From Bacteroidales bacterium (lineage in GTDB: Bacteria > Bacteroidota > Bacteroidia > Bacteroidales > UBA932), in contig JAAXVX010000024.1 of assembly GCA_013335275.1 (NCBI GenBank), positions 1-10,701 on the forward strand: a DNA stretch of 10,701 bases. The letters run 5' to 3'. Position numbers and translations under genes: made by a program. Position 1 is the first letter of the stretch. The number at the start of each line of letters is the position of its first letter. Of this stretch, positions 1 to 6,506 are shown one piece after another. The notes under the pieces were generated by a model. The model was not told the origin of the DNA and ran no database searches. It worked only from the letters and a program-made list of their open reading frames with translations.

Positions 1-531
1 GATTCTGCAATAAGAAGAGCTGTTGAAGCAGCAGAAGACAACTGGGAGATGGGATGGAACGATATGCAGCAGTTTGGAGTGGATGTTGACGACGTTGTTG
101 TTGGCATTGCCGCTTCCGGCACAACTCCCTACGTTATTGGAGCAGTGCGCGAGGCGAGGAAAAGAGGAATACTCACTGCATGTGTAACATGTAACCCGGA
201 CAGCCCGCTTGCTGCAGAGGTGGAAATTCCCATTGAGGTAGTTGTTGGTCCTGAGTTTGTAACAGGCAGTACAAGAATGAAATCGGGGACAGCTCAAAAA
301 CTGGCTCTTAATATGATATCAACAGCATCCATGATTAAACTTGGACATGTCAAGGGCAATAAAATGATTGACATGCAGCTCACAAACGCAAAGCTTGTGG
401 ACAGAGGTACAAAAATGATTATGGATGAGTCCGGTATAACCGATTACGAATATGCAAAATCGCTTCTGCTTAAGTACGGTTCTGTGAGAAAGGGAGTAGA
501 TTACTACAAAAGTACTCAATCGGGAAACTAG
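1..531 (+). CDS. murQ: N-acetylmuramic acid 6-phosphate etherase MurQ (3' part, start outside the window)
   Basis: Cytoplasmic lyase that cleaves the D-lactyl ether of MurNAc-6-phosphate to give GlcNAc-6-phosphate and lactate, in recycling or use of cell-wall sugar. The open frame enters from base 1 and gives 176 residues, so roughly the first 100 residues of a normal 270-300 residue MurQ are missing. Seen: the end of a SIS sugar-phosphate fold with ASGTTPYVIGA, then CNPDSPLA, then the MurQ/GCKR-type signature GPEFVTGSTRMKSGT followed by QKLALN (bases about 250-312), then the DMQLTNAKLVDR segment. The AEDN motif near visible residue 12 may hold one of the two catalytic glutamates known in E. 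coli MurQ; the other would lie upstream. The first ATG visible, at 49, is internal and not the start. recR begins one base after the TAG stop, so the two are probably co-transcribed. Identification is secure; only the 5' end is unknown. Confidence 0.95.
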   Translation, partial: DSAIRRAVEAAEDNWEMGWNDMQQFGVDVDDVVVGIAASGTTPYVIGAVREARKRGILTACVTCNPDSPLAAEVEIPIEVVVGPEFVTGSTRMKSGTAQKLALNMISTASMIKLGHVKGNKMIDMQLTNAKLVDRGTKMIMDESGITDYEYAKSLLLKYGSVRKGVDYYKSTQSGN

Positions 532-532
532 A

Positions 533-1156
533 ATGCTTAAACAGAGCTACACTTCCGAACTGCTTCAGAATGTTGTTGAAGAGCTTGCATCCTTACCCGG
601 TGTGGGCAGGAAGAGTGCGCTCCGTTTTGCGCTTCATCTTCTCAAACAGCCTGTTGAAAATGTTGAAAAGTTCGGCAGTTCTGTAATCCGGATGAGAAAT
701 GAAATCCGCTATTGCACAAACTGCAATATGATTTCAGATACGCCTGTATGTCCGGTATGCAGCGACAAAAAAAGAGAATCTGCGTTGGTTTGTGTAGTAG
801 AAAGTATAAGAGATGTTCTTAGTATCGAAAACACAGGACAATACAATGGCCTTTACCATGTACTCGGAGGAATAATATCTCCAATGGACGGAGTGGGCCC
901 CGGAGATTTATCTATTGACCTTCTTCTGAATAGAATAGAAAAAGGAACGATTTCTGAAGTTTTTCTTGCCCTGAGTACTACAATGGAGGGTGAAACAACA
1001 GCATATTATCTGTATAAAAGACTAAATCCGTTTGGTATAAAAATAAGCACAATTGCAAGGGGTGTAGGATTTGGAGATGATCTTGAATATACCGATGAGG
1101 TAACTCTCGGGAGGTCCATCCAGAATCGTCAGCCCTTTATTCCTTTAAATAACTAA
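533..1156 (+). CDS. recR: Recombination mediator protein RecR
   Basis: Cytoplasmic DNA repair protein that works with RecO (and RecF) to load RecA onto gapped, SSB-coated DNA. The 207 residues match the usual length of about 200. In order: helix-hairpin-helix around residues 12-37 (LASLPGVGRKSALRFALHLL), a four-cysteine zinc finger with C61, C64, C73 and C76, a Toprim domain from about residue 86 (CVVE with the acidic E90), and the C-terminal Walker-B-like block ARGVGFGDDLEYTDEVT with TLGRS after it. All expected motifs are intact. The ATG lies one base after the murQ stop, which suggests translational coupling; no separate promoter is visible. The link with murQ looks like genome layout rather than a shared function. 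No reasonable alternative assignment. Confidence 0.97.
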   Translation: MLKQSYTSELLQNVVEELASLPGVGRKSALRFALHLLKQPVENVEKFGSSVIRMRNEIRYCTNCNMISDTPVCPVCSDKKRESALVCVVESIRDVLSIENTGQYNGLYHVLGGIISPMDGVGPGDLSIDLLLNRIEKGTISEVFLALSTTMEGETTAYYLYKRLNPFGIKISTIARGVGFGDDLEYTDEVTLGRSIQNRQPFIPLNN

Positions 1157-1167
1157 AAATTGTAACT

Positions 1168-2667
1168 ATGCATCAATTCCCTTTAACGTGGCTTCTTACC
1201 GCCTTTACGCTCTACACGATTCTTCTGTTTTTCATTTCGTGGCTCACATCACGGAAGGCAGATAGCGGCTCATATTTTTTGGGGAATAAAAAATCTCCCT
1301 GGTATATTGTTGCTTATGGGATGGTGGGTACATCCATTTCCGGTGTAACATTTATTTCAGTACCGGGAAATGTACTCAACCAGAATTTCTATTATATGCC
1401 TCTGGTTCTGGGGTTTGTTGTAGGTTACATTGTTATTGCAAAGATTCTTATCCCTTTGTATTACAAGATGAACCTCACTTCAATTTATGGTTATCTTGAG
1501 CATAGATTTGGCTTTTATACTTATAAAACCGGTGCTTCGGTGTTTATGGTTTCCAGGGTACTGGGAGCTGCCGTGAGAATATTTGTGGTAGTTCTTGTGC
1601 TTCATACATTCCTGCCGGAAGGTTCTGTTCCGTTTTGGGTTGTCTCGTTTGTATTCATGTTTCTGATATTTTTGTACACATTTAAAGGAGGAGTCAAGAC
1701 AATTATCTGGACAGATGTTCTTCAGACAACATTCATGTTGCTTGCTGTGTTTCTCACTATCTTTTTTGTCGCAAAAGAGATGAACTGGGGAATTGGCGGT
1801 ATGATTTCAGCTGTTGCAGACACAGAATATTCAAAATGGATAGATTTGGACTGGGGACACTCAACCAATGCCATTAAGCAGTTTATTGCCGGAATGTTCA
1901 TTACTATAGCAATGACGGGTCTGGATCAGGAGATGATGCAGAAAAATCTTTCATGCAAAAACATTAAAGAGGCTCAGAAAAACATATATACAACAAGTAT
2001 AACAATCGTTATTGTTAACTTCTTCTTCCTTTTGATGGGAGCCGTTCTTGCAATTTTTGTAAGTTCAAAGCTCGGCGGAATGCATGGTATTGGACTTGCC
2101 AACGATTTGGGAGAGTTTACAAAAGCTCAGACAGACAAATTGTTCCCGACCATCGCAAGTCAGTATCTTGGGCTGGGAGTAGGGCTCTTCTTCATAATAG
2201 GGCTCATATCTGCTTCGTATCCAAGTGCCGGAGGCGCACTTACATCTCTTACAACATCTTTTTGTATAGACTTTGTTGGTTTTAACAAAAGAGAAGATAT
2301 TTCGGCAGCAAGAAAAAAGAGAATCAGACAAATGGCACATGCTTCTTTTGCTGTCCTCTTCTTTGTTATAATTCTGATATTAAATGCGGTAAACAATCAG
2401 ACGGTAATTGACCTTGTTTATCTGGTTGCGTCGTATACATACGGCCCGCTCCTCGGCTTTTTCTTCTTTGGAATTCTTACTAAACACAACGTAAAGGATA
2501 AATATATGCCATATGTGGCAATAGCTTCGCCAATACTTTGTTATATAATGGATTATGTGGGAAAGGTATATCTTGGATTCGGATTCGGGTTTACAATACT
2601 TATAGTAAACGGATTGCTTACCTTTATCGGGATGTATCTCTTAAGAGACGGAACGAAAAAAGCGTAA
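1168..2667 (+). CDS. Sodium:solute symporter family (SSS) transporter, substrate unknown
   Basis: Inner-membrane protein of 499 residues, almost wholly hydrophobic, with about 13 predicted membrane helices as in the SSS (SLC5-like) family of the LeuT fold, which couple solute uptake to the sodium gradient. Seen: a first core helix around residues 46-66 (AYGMVGTSISGVTFISVPGN), the EHRFG stretch after the second helix pair, the FKGGVKTIIWTD motif typical of SSS proteins, and a serine/threonine-rich helix at residues 348-364 (SASYPSAGGALTSLTTS) at the place where family members bind sodium. The start 11 bases after recR fits the first helix well; there is no clear Shine-Dalgarno. mntP starts directly after its stop. 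The substrate cannot be read from the sequence. Nearby murQ makes an amino sugar or sialic-acid-like solute a fair guess, but SSS genes beside recR may be just a Bacteroidota gene-order habit. Confidence 0.92.
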   Translation: MHQFPLTWLLTAFTLYTILLFFISWLTSRKADSGSYFLGNKKSPWYIVAYGMVGTSISGVTFISVPGNVLNQNFYYMPLVLGFVVGYIVIAKILIPLYYKMNLTSIYGYLEHRFGFYTYKTGASVFMVSRVLGAAVRIFVVVLVLHTFLPEGSVPFWVVSFVFMFLIFLYTFKGGVKTIIWTDVLQTTFMLLAVFLTIFFVAKEMNWGIGGMISAVADTEYSKWIDLDWGHSTNAIKQFIAGMFITIAMTGLDQEMMQKNLSCKNIKEAQKNIYTTSITIVIVNFFFLLMGAVLAIFVSSKLGGMHGIGLANDLGEFTKAQTDKLFPTIASQYLGLGVGLFFIIGLISASYPSAGGALTSLTTSFCIDFVGFNKREDISAARKKRIRQMAHASFAVLFFVIILILNAVNNQTVIDLVYLVASYTYGPLLGFFFFGILTKHNVKDKYMPYVAIASPILCYIMDYVGKVYLGFGFGFTILIVNGLLTFIGMYLLRDGTKKA

Positions 2668-3240
2668 ATGTCAATATTAGAAATTTTCATTCTTTCTGTG
2701 GGCTTGTGCTTCGATACTTTTGCAGTATCGCTCTCTTCGGGGATTTGCCTCCCGTATATCAGCCGTGCCCAGTTTGTAAAGATATTCCTGTCATTCGCCC
2801 TGTTTCAGTCTGTATTCACATTTACAGGCTGGTTGCTGGGGAAAAGCCTTCTTGGAATAATCGGCTCTGTTGACCACTGGGTCGCCTTTTTACTGCTTGC
2901 ATATATCGGAATAAAGATGATACGGGAAGGGCTGGAAAATAAGGAAGAGGTATGTATCGATGTAAGGAAAACAAGAATTCTTATAACTGTTTCGGTTGCA
3001 ACAAGCATTGATGCATTAGCGGTGGGAATCGGTCTTGCTATGACCAGCTTTACTTTCAACCGTATTCTCATTGCATCTGCAATCATTCTTGCGGTAACTG
3101 CCATTGCTGCTTCTGCAGGGCTCAAAGGAGGGAGATATATCGGTTCAAAAACCGGAAGAAGGTCTGAGATATTTGGCGGATTGATTCTTATTGCAATAGG
3201 TTTGAAGATTTTGGTTGAGCATTTGGAAATTTTGTCTTAA
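2668..3240 (+). CDS. mntP: Manganese efflux pump MntP
   Basis: Small inner-membrane exporter that relieves manganese overload. The 190 residues and six likely helices in two related halves match the family (about 188 in E. coli). Each half carries its key acidic residue: D16 in GLCFDTFAVSLSSG and D115 in TSIDALAVGIGLAM. The C-terminal block RRSEIFGGLILIAIGLKIL is also characteristic. The ATG follows the symporter stop with no gap (TAAATG), so translation probably depends on ribosomes finishing the upstream gene. A yybP-ykoY manganese riboswitch, which often precedes mntP, cannot be here because there is no leader; control would have to come from the operon promoter further upstream. Its TAA stop forms part of a candidate promoter for mqnA. 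Confidence 0.95.
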   Translation: MSILEIFILSVGLCFDTFAVSLSSGICLPYISRAQFVKIFLSFALFQSVFTFTGWLLGKSLLGIIGSVDHWVAFLLLAYIGIKMIREGLENKEEVCIDVRKTRILITVSVATSIDALAVGIGLAMTSFTFNRILIASAIILAVTAIAASAGLKGGRYIGSKTGRRSEIFGGLILIAIGLKILVEHLEILS

Positions 3241-3245
3241 CTTTG
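3211..3245 (+). promoter_or_regulatory. Candidate Bacteroidota promoter for mqnA, overlapping the mntP stop
   Basis: TAACTTTG at 3238-3245 is an exact match to the Bacteroidota -7 element TAnnTTTG, and its first three bases are the mntP stop codon. The best upstream TTTG at 3211-3214 leaves a spacer of 23 bases, longer than the usual 19-21, so the -33 part is weak. It would start transcription near 3250, some 30 bases before the mqnA ATG. It also argues against the longer TTG start at 3243, which sits inside the element. Confidence 0.5.
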
Positions 3246-3281
3246 CCATGCCCGTTTGTGTGGCTTAATGGTGAGGAGATA

Positions 3282-4049
3282 ATGCAAGTTCGTGTATCAG
3301 CAATATCATATTTAAACACTGCTCCTTTTGTCTACGGACTGGAGAATCATCCGATTTCAAAAAAGATTGAAATCGAGTATGTTGCTCCTGCCATTACTGC
3401 CTTTAGTCTCATTAATGGAACATCCGATGTGGGTCTTGTACCTGTTGCGGCCATTCCCCTTATAAAGAATGCAAGGATTATTTCTGACTACTGTATCGGA
3501 GCCGATGGTGCTGTTGCATCTGTCCTCCTTTGCAGCGGAAAACCACTGAATGAGATTGACAAGCTGTATCTGGATACCGAATCAAGGACATCTGCACTGC
3601 TTGCCAGAATTCTTTCAGAAAATTTCTGGAAAATTTCTCCTGAATTTTATGATTTTGATTTTTCGGAGGAGGAACTTGATCTTACCAAATCCTATATTCT
3701 GATAGGAGACAAGGCCCTTACTCATGGTAATCTGTTCCCGTATGTTTATGATATGGCCGAGGAGTGGATCAAATATAAAAACCTTCCCTTTGTATTTGCA
3801 TGCTGGACTTCAAACAAAGAACTTGACCCCTCGTTTATTGCTGAATTCAATGATGCCCTCCGTTTTGGAATGGCAAATATTGAAAAGTCGGCAGAAAGAT
3901 TTGTTCCCCGGTTCGACAGGGATTATGCAATAAGATATCTTAAAACAAATATTTCATATAATTTAAGCGCCGACAAAAGAGCCGGCCTCTCTGAGTTCTG
4001 GAGCCTTGCTCCTGATGAACTCAAATCCAAGGTCCGATGGTTTGGCTAA
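3282..4049 (+). CDS. mqnA: Chorismate dehydratase MqnA (futalosine pathway of menaquinone synthesis)
   Basis: Cytoplasmic enzyme that removes water from chorismate to give 3-[(1-carboxyvinyl)oxy]benzoate, the first committed step of the futalosine route to menaquinone. The 255 residues have a periplasmic-binding-protein-like fold. Seen: VSAISYLNTAPFVYGL near the N-terminus (residues 5-20), SDVGLVPVAAIPL (48-60), GADGAVASVLL (73-83), the YLDTESRTSALLARIL segment (96-111), LIGDKAL (140-146), an EEWIKYKNLPFVFACW segment (160-175) and YLKTNISYNL (219-228). An in-frame TTG at 3243 would add 13 residues, but ATG 3282 starts just before the conserved core and lies behind a candidate promoter; the purine-rich GAGGAG at 3273-3278 is only 3 bases from it, too close for a classic ribosome site. 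No other mqn gene is in the window. The family also contains MqnD-like paralogs, but the SYLNT opening favours MqnA. Confidence 0.92.
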   Translation: MQVRVSAISYLNTAPFVYGLENHPISKKIEIEYVAPAITAFSLINGTSDVGLVPVAAIPLIKNARIISDYCIGADGAVASVLLCSGKPLNEIDKLYLDTESRTSALLARILSENFWKISPEFYDFDFSEEELDLTKSYILIGDKALTHGNLFPYVYDMAEEWIKYKNLPFVFACWTSNKELDPSFIAEFNDALRFGMANIEKSAERFVPRFDRDYAIRYLKTNISYNLSADKRAGLSEFWSLAPDELKSKVRWFG

Positions 4050-4055
4050 TTTGAA

Positions 4056-4072
4056 CTCCCTGATTCCGGGAG
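4056..4072 (+). terminator. Small hairpin between mqnA and corA, possible weak terminator
   Basis: CTCCC at 4056-4060 can pair with GGGAG at 4068-4072 around a 7-base loop, 6 bases after the mqnA stop. Outer bases (TAATTTG and CAATTA) could extend the pairing imperfectly. No run of T follows directly, so this is not a convincing intrinsic terminator; it may only slow or process the transcript. The rest of the 60-base gap shows no clear -7 promoter element. Confidence 0.3.
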
Positions 4073-4109
4073 AAGCAATTAGAATTTTAACCATTAAAAG
4101 GATCAAATT

Positions 4110-5057
4110 ATGCTCGAAATATATTACAAACAAAAAGGACAAGTTGTAACAACATGCGAAATTGACGCTCTGGATCAGCTGGGGTACGATGATGTATTGT
4201 GGATAGATCTTTCTGCTCCCACAGGAGAAGAAAAAAGAGCCATAGAAACATTTTTAAATACCACCTTACAAAGCAGGGCACAGGCAGAGGAGATTGAAAG
4301 TTCATCGAGGTATTCCGAAAATGAGACGGCAATTTTTGCAAATACAAACTTCCTTATACCGGGTCCGGAAAGTTATAGTATGGAGGCCGTCTCCTTTATA
4401 TTATGCGAAGGTATAATTGTCACAATCCGTCATGTACCTCTGAAAAGCTTTACAGATGTTCAGCGGCGCATACTTTCAAATTTCAGGGCATTACCTACCG
4501 GTTATCACATTCTTGTGGGAATTCTTGAAAACAGAATTGACCTTGACGCCGACATGATTGAGCTGATGTCAAAAGAGATTGCCCAGTACAGTAAAAAAGT
4601 GAGTCTGGGTGGTGCAATGGGAGAGGAGTTGCTTTTGGACATAAATCAGCTGCAGGAAAACACAATGCTTGTGCGTGAGAATATTGTAGACAAGCAGAGG
4701 ATGATATCAAGCATCCTCAAGAGCGATAAATTCCCGCGGGACGTATTCGTAAAACTAAATGTCCTCATTAAAGACATCAATTCCCTTATTAACCATACCA
4801 ATTTCAGCTTTGAAAGACTTGAATATCTTCAGAACACTATTCTTGGTCTGATCAATCTGGAACAGAACAGGATAATGAAAATTTTCACCTTCGTATCCCT
4901 TCTTTTCATGCCGCCTACACTTATTGCAAGTATTTTTGGCATGAATGTGCATTTGCCAATATTCGGCAACCTCGCGGACTTTGCAATGGTTATGCTTATA
5001 ATGCTTATAGCAGTGGGAATTGTTCTGATTTTCTTCAAAATGAAGAAGATGCTTTAA
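4110..5057 (+). CDS. corA: CorA family magnesium/divalent cation transport protein
   Basis: Channel-like inner-membrane protein that takes up Mg2+ (or Co2+/Ni2+) as a pentamer. The 315 residues match the family. Layout: a soluble cytoplasmic domain (about 1-255) with the LWIDLSAPTGEE opening, long acidic and amphipathic helices (about 155-245), then two membrane helices at about 255-276 and 290-310 and a basic tail KMKKML. The signature GMN is at residues 277-279 after SLLFMPPTLIASIF, as expected. Odd: the loop after GMN reads VHLPIFG and lacks the acidic MPEL-type segment of well-studied CorA proteins. AAGGA at 4098-4102, 7 bases before the ATG, could serve as a ribosome site, which is unusual for this phylum. 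Transcription probably continues from mqnA. Divergent relatives such as ZntB (zinc) cannot be fully ruled out. Confidence 0.9.
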   Translation: MLEIYYKQKGQVVTTCEIDALDQLGYDDVLWIDLSAPTGEEKRAIETFLNTTLQSRAQAEEIESSSRYSENETAIFANTNFLIPGPESYSMEAVSFILCEGIIVTIRHVPLKSFTDVQRRILSNFRALPTGYHILVGILENRIDLDADMIELMSKEIAQYSKKVSLGGAMGEELLLDINQLQENTMLVRENIVDKQRMISSILKSDKFPRDVFVKLNVLIKDINSLINHTNFSFERLEYLQNTILGLINLEQNRIMKIFTFVSLLFMPPTLIASIFGMNVHLPIFGNLADFAMVMLIMLIAVGIVLIFFKMKKML

Positions 5058-5064
5058 CCGGTTG

Positions 5065-6351
5065 TCAGGCGTTCTTCTTTATTGCTACAAAACGGTTATA
5101 AATTATCAGAGACACCATACTGAACAATCCTATGCAGGACAGAATCAGCCACAAAGTCGCAGGCTGATGAAGGTTATCGACATACTTCACATATAGTCTT
5201 GCGCCAAGAAAGCCTCCGATACTGCTTCCTATCACACCGTAAAGAAATGAATATCCCAGATAGAGAGCCTTCTTGTCTGCCGGGGCAATTAATCCTATAT
5301 ATGATATAAACTTAGGGTGAGTAGTCATCTCGCCAAGAGTGAATGTCATTATACCCAGAATAAATATCCACGGAGAGGCGGAAATAGAGAGTATAAGCAT
5401 TCCAAGTGTTCCAAATCCTATACCTGTTATCATTGTCGGGAGTGCAGGCATCCGTTTTACTATATTGGAAACGACCAGTTGTAACAGAATAATTACTCCT
5501 GCATTAATTACAGTCACGTGTTCCACATCAAACTTCCACGAAGGATTTTCCATAAACAGGCCAAGAAACGAATTTACAGCAGAGTTCAAAGGTGTCATAT
5601 CCACATAATCGCGAACATACCACAACACTGTGCCGAACATTTGGAAATACAGAATCCAGAAGCCGGAATATAGGAAAATCATGAGTATGAACCGCCAGTC
5701 TTTGAGTACCATAAACATCTCTCTGAATACAAGAGAAAGGCTTTTGTTGCTCCTCTTGCCCTCAGGTTCCTTATATAAAAACAGATTTATGACAAATAAT
5801 ATGGATGCAAGTATTGCCGCCATATAGAAGATATAGCTGTATGACTGGGCTTTAAGAATCGGAACAAGAATCAGGGGAAACAAAAAGGCTCCGAGGTTTA
5901 TTGACCAGTAGTATATTCCAAAACCAAGTCCTGAGTTGTTTTCATTTGTTGACCTTGCAATTGTCCCTGAAATTACCGGTTTGAAAAATCCGGCACCGAG
6001 AGCCATTAGCATAAGTGAAATAAAAACGAAAAAGTAGGAGTTGGAAAGGCCTGTGAATCCGTAACCTAAAATCATGCATGTAAAAGCGAAGAAAAGCACT
6101 TTTCTGTATCCGTATCTGTCTGCAATGGCGCCTGCAATAATAGGCAGGAAATAGAGCAGCGGCGGGATTGTTCCGAGTATTGCCCCGGCCTGTTCCTTTG
6201 AGAAGTCAAGGCCGCCCTCACCGGCACTAAGTATAAGAAAAACAGAGAGAACAGACATAACTCCATAATATGATCCCCTTTCGAGAAACTCCATAAATAT
6301 GACTGTCCAGAAGTTTTTTGGAAATGATTTTAATGTCGATTTTGAATCCAT
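5065..6351 (-). CDS. Major facilitator transporter of the POT/PTR2 (proton-dependent peptide) type
   Basis: Inner-membrane secondary transporter of 428 residues with about 12 helices. Several POT hallmarks are visible: ExxER as E21-F-L-E24-R25 followed by GSYYG in helix 1, DRYGYRK (residues 78-84) in the loop after helix 2, GFFKP with K124 in helix 4, the PTR2-like FGIYYWSINLGAF (residues 144-156), and E341 in LGEMTTHPKFISYIGLIAP in the position of the helix-10 glutamate. These residues are known to matter for proton coupling and peptide binding in POT proteins. Odd: bacterial POTs usually have two extra helices between the halves and nearer 480-500 residues; here the central loop (about 194-218) is short and soluble. 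It may therefore be a peptide carrier of reduced form or a relative with another substrate. It is a lone gene, convergent with corA, with its own promoter in the rpsA spacer. Confidence 0.8.
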   Translation of the reverse strand: MDSKSTLKSFPKNFWTVIFMEFLERGSYYGVMSVLSVFLILSAGEGGLDFSKEQAGAILGTIPPLLYFLPIIAGAIADRYGYRKVLFFAFTCMILGYGFTGLSNSYFFVFISLMLMALGAGFFKPVISGTIARSTNENNSGLGFGIYYWSINLGAFLFPLILVPILKAQSYSYIFYMAAILASILFVINLFLYKEPEGKRSNKSLSLVFREMFMVLKDWRFILMIFLYSGFWILYFQMFGTVLWYVRDYVDMTPLNSAVNSFLGLFMENPSWKFDVEHVTVINAGVIILLQLVVSNIVKRMPALPTMITGIGFGTLGMLILSISASPWIFILGIMTFTLGEMTTHPKFISYIGLIAPADKKALYLGYSFLYGVIGSSIGGFLGARLYVKYVDNLHQPATLWLILSCIGLFSMVSLIIYNRFVAIKKNA

Positions 6352-6374
6352 TGCTTTTCTGAAATTTGCTTTCT

Positions 6375-6405
6375 CAAAGATAATTGCTTTTTAGTACCCG
6401 GCAAA
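6375..6405 (-). promoter_or_regulatory. Bacteroidota-type promoter for the POT-like transporter
   Basis: Read on the minus strand, TTTG (plus-strand CAAA at 6402-6405) is followed after 19 bases by TATCTTTG (plus-strand CAAAGATA at 6375-6382). Both elements match the Bacteroidota consensus TTTG, 19-21 bases, TAnnTTTG. Transcription would start near 6368, leaving a leader of only about 16 bases before the ATG ending at 6351. Confidence 0.7.
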
Positions 6406-6415
6406 CAGTTATTTA

Positions 6416-6447
6416 TTTGTTCATTTAAAAGAATATATATACTTTTG
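6416..6447 (+). promoter_or_regulatory. Bacteroidota-type promoter for rpsA
   Basis: TTTG at 6416-6419, a spacer of 20 bases, then TACTTTTG at 6440-6447: a full match to TTTG, 19-21 bases, TAnnTTTG. The spacer is very AT-rich. Start of transcription would be near 6454, giving an rpsA leader of about 50 bases. A strong promoter fits a ribosomal protein gene. It probably also serves rnz and the S41 peptidase downstream, since no other promoter is seen there. Confidence 0.75.
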
Positions 6448-6506
6448 CAGTTCCCGTAGGGATTATAAATAATGTCTAACCACTTGAAGTTCAAACAATT
6501 ATTAAC
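6448..6506 (+). promoter_or_regulatory. rpsA leader with a tiny inverted repeat, an upstream ORF and no Shine-Dalgarno
   Basis: The stretch before rpsA has no AGGAGG-like site; the bases just before the ATG are AT-rich, the usual pattern in this phylum. It contains TCCC-GTA-GGGA at 6452-6462 (which would straddle the start of transcription), a tight inverted repeat TTGAA-G-TTCAA at 6484-6494, and an ATG at 6472 opening a 16-codon frame that ends at 6522 inside rpsA. Whether any of these regulate rpsA is unknown. Confidence 0.35.

Noticed and set aside
2538..2873. Open frame of 111 codons spanning the symporter-mntP junction
   Set aside because: It overlaps two well-supported genes in a different frame and shows no domain; a shadow frame.
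3243..3281. N-terminal extension of MqnA from TTG 3243
   Set aside because: The 13 extra residues match no part of the family and the TTG sits in a promoter-like element; ATG 3282 fits the conserved start.
5056..5063. AACCGGTT palindrome between corA and the POT-like gene as a bidirectional terminator
   Set aside because: A perfect 8-base palindrome has no loop and no flanking T-run, so it cannot form a useful hairpin; probably chance.
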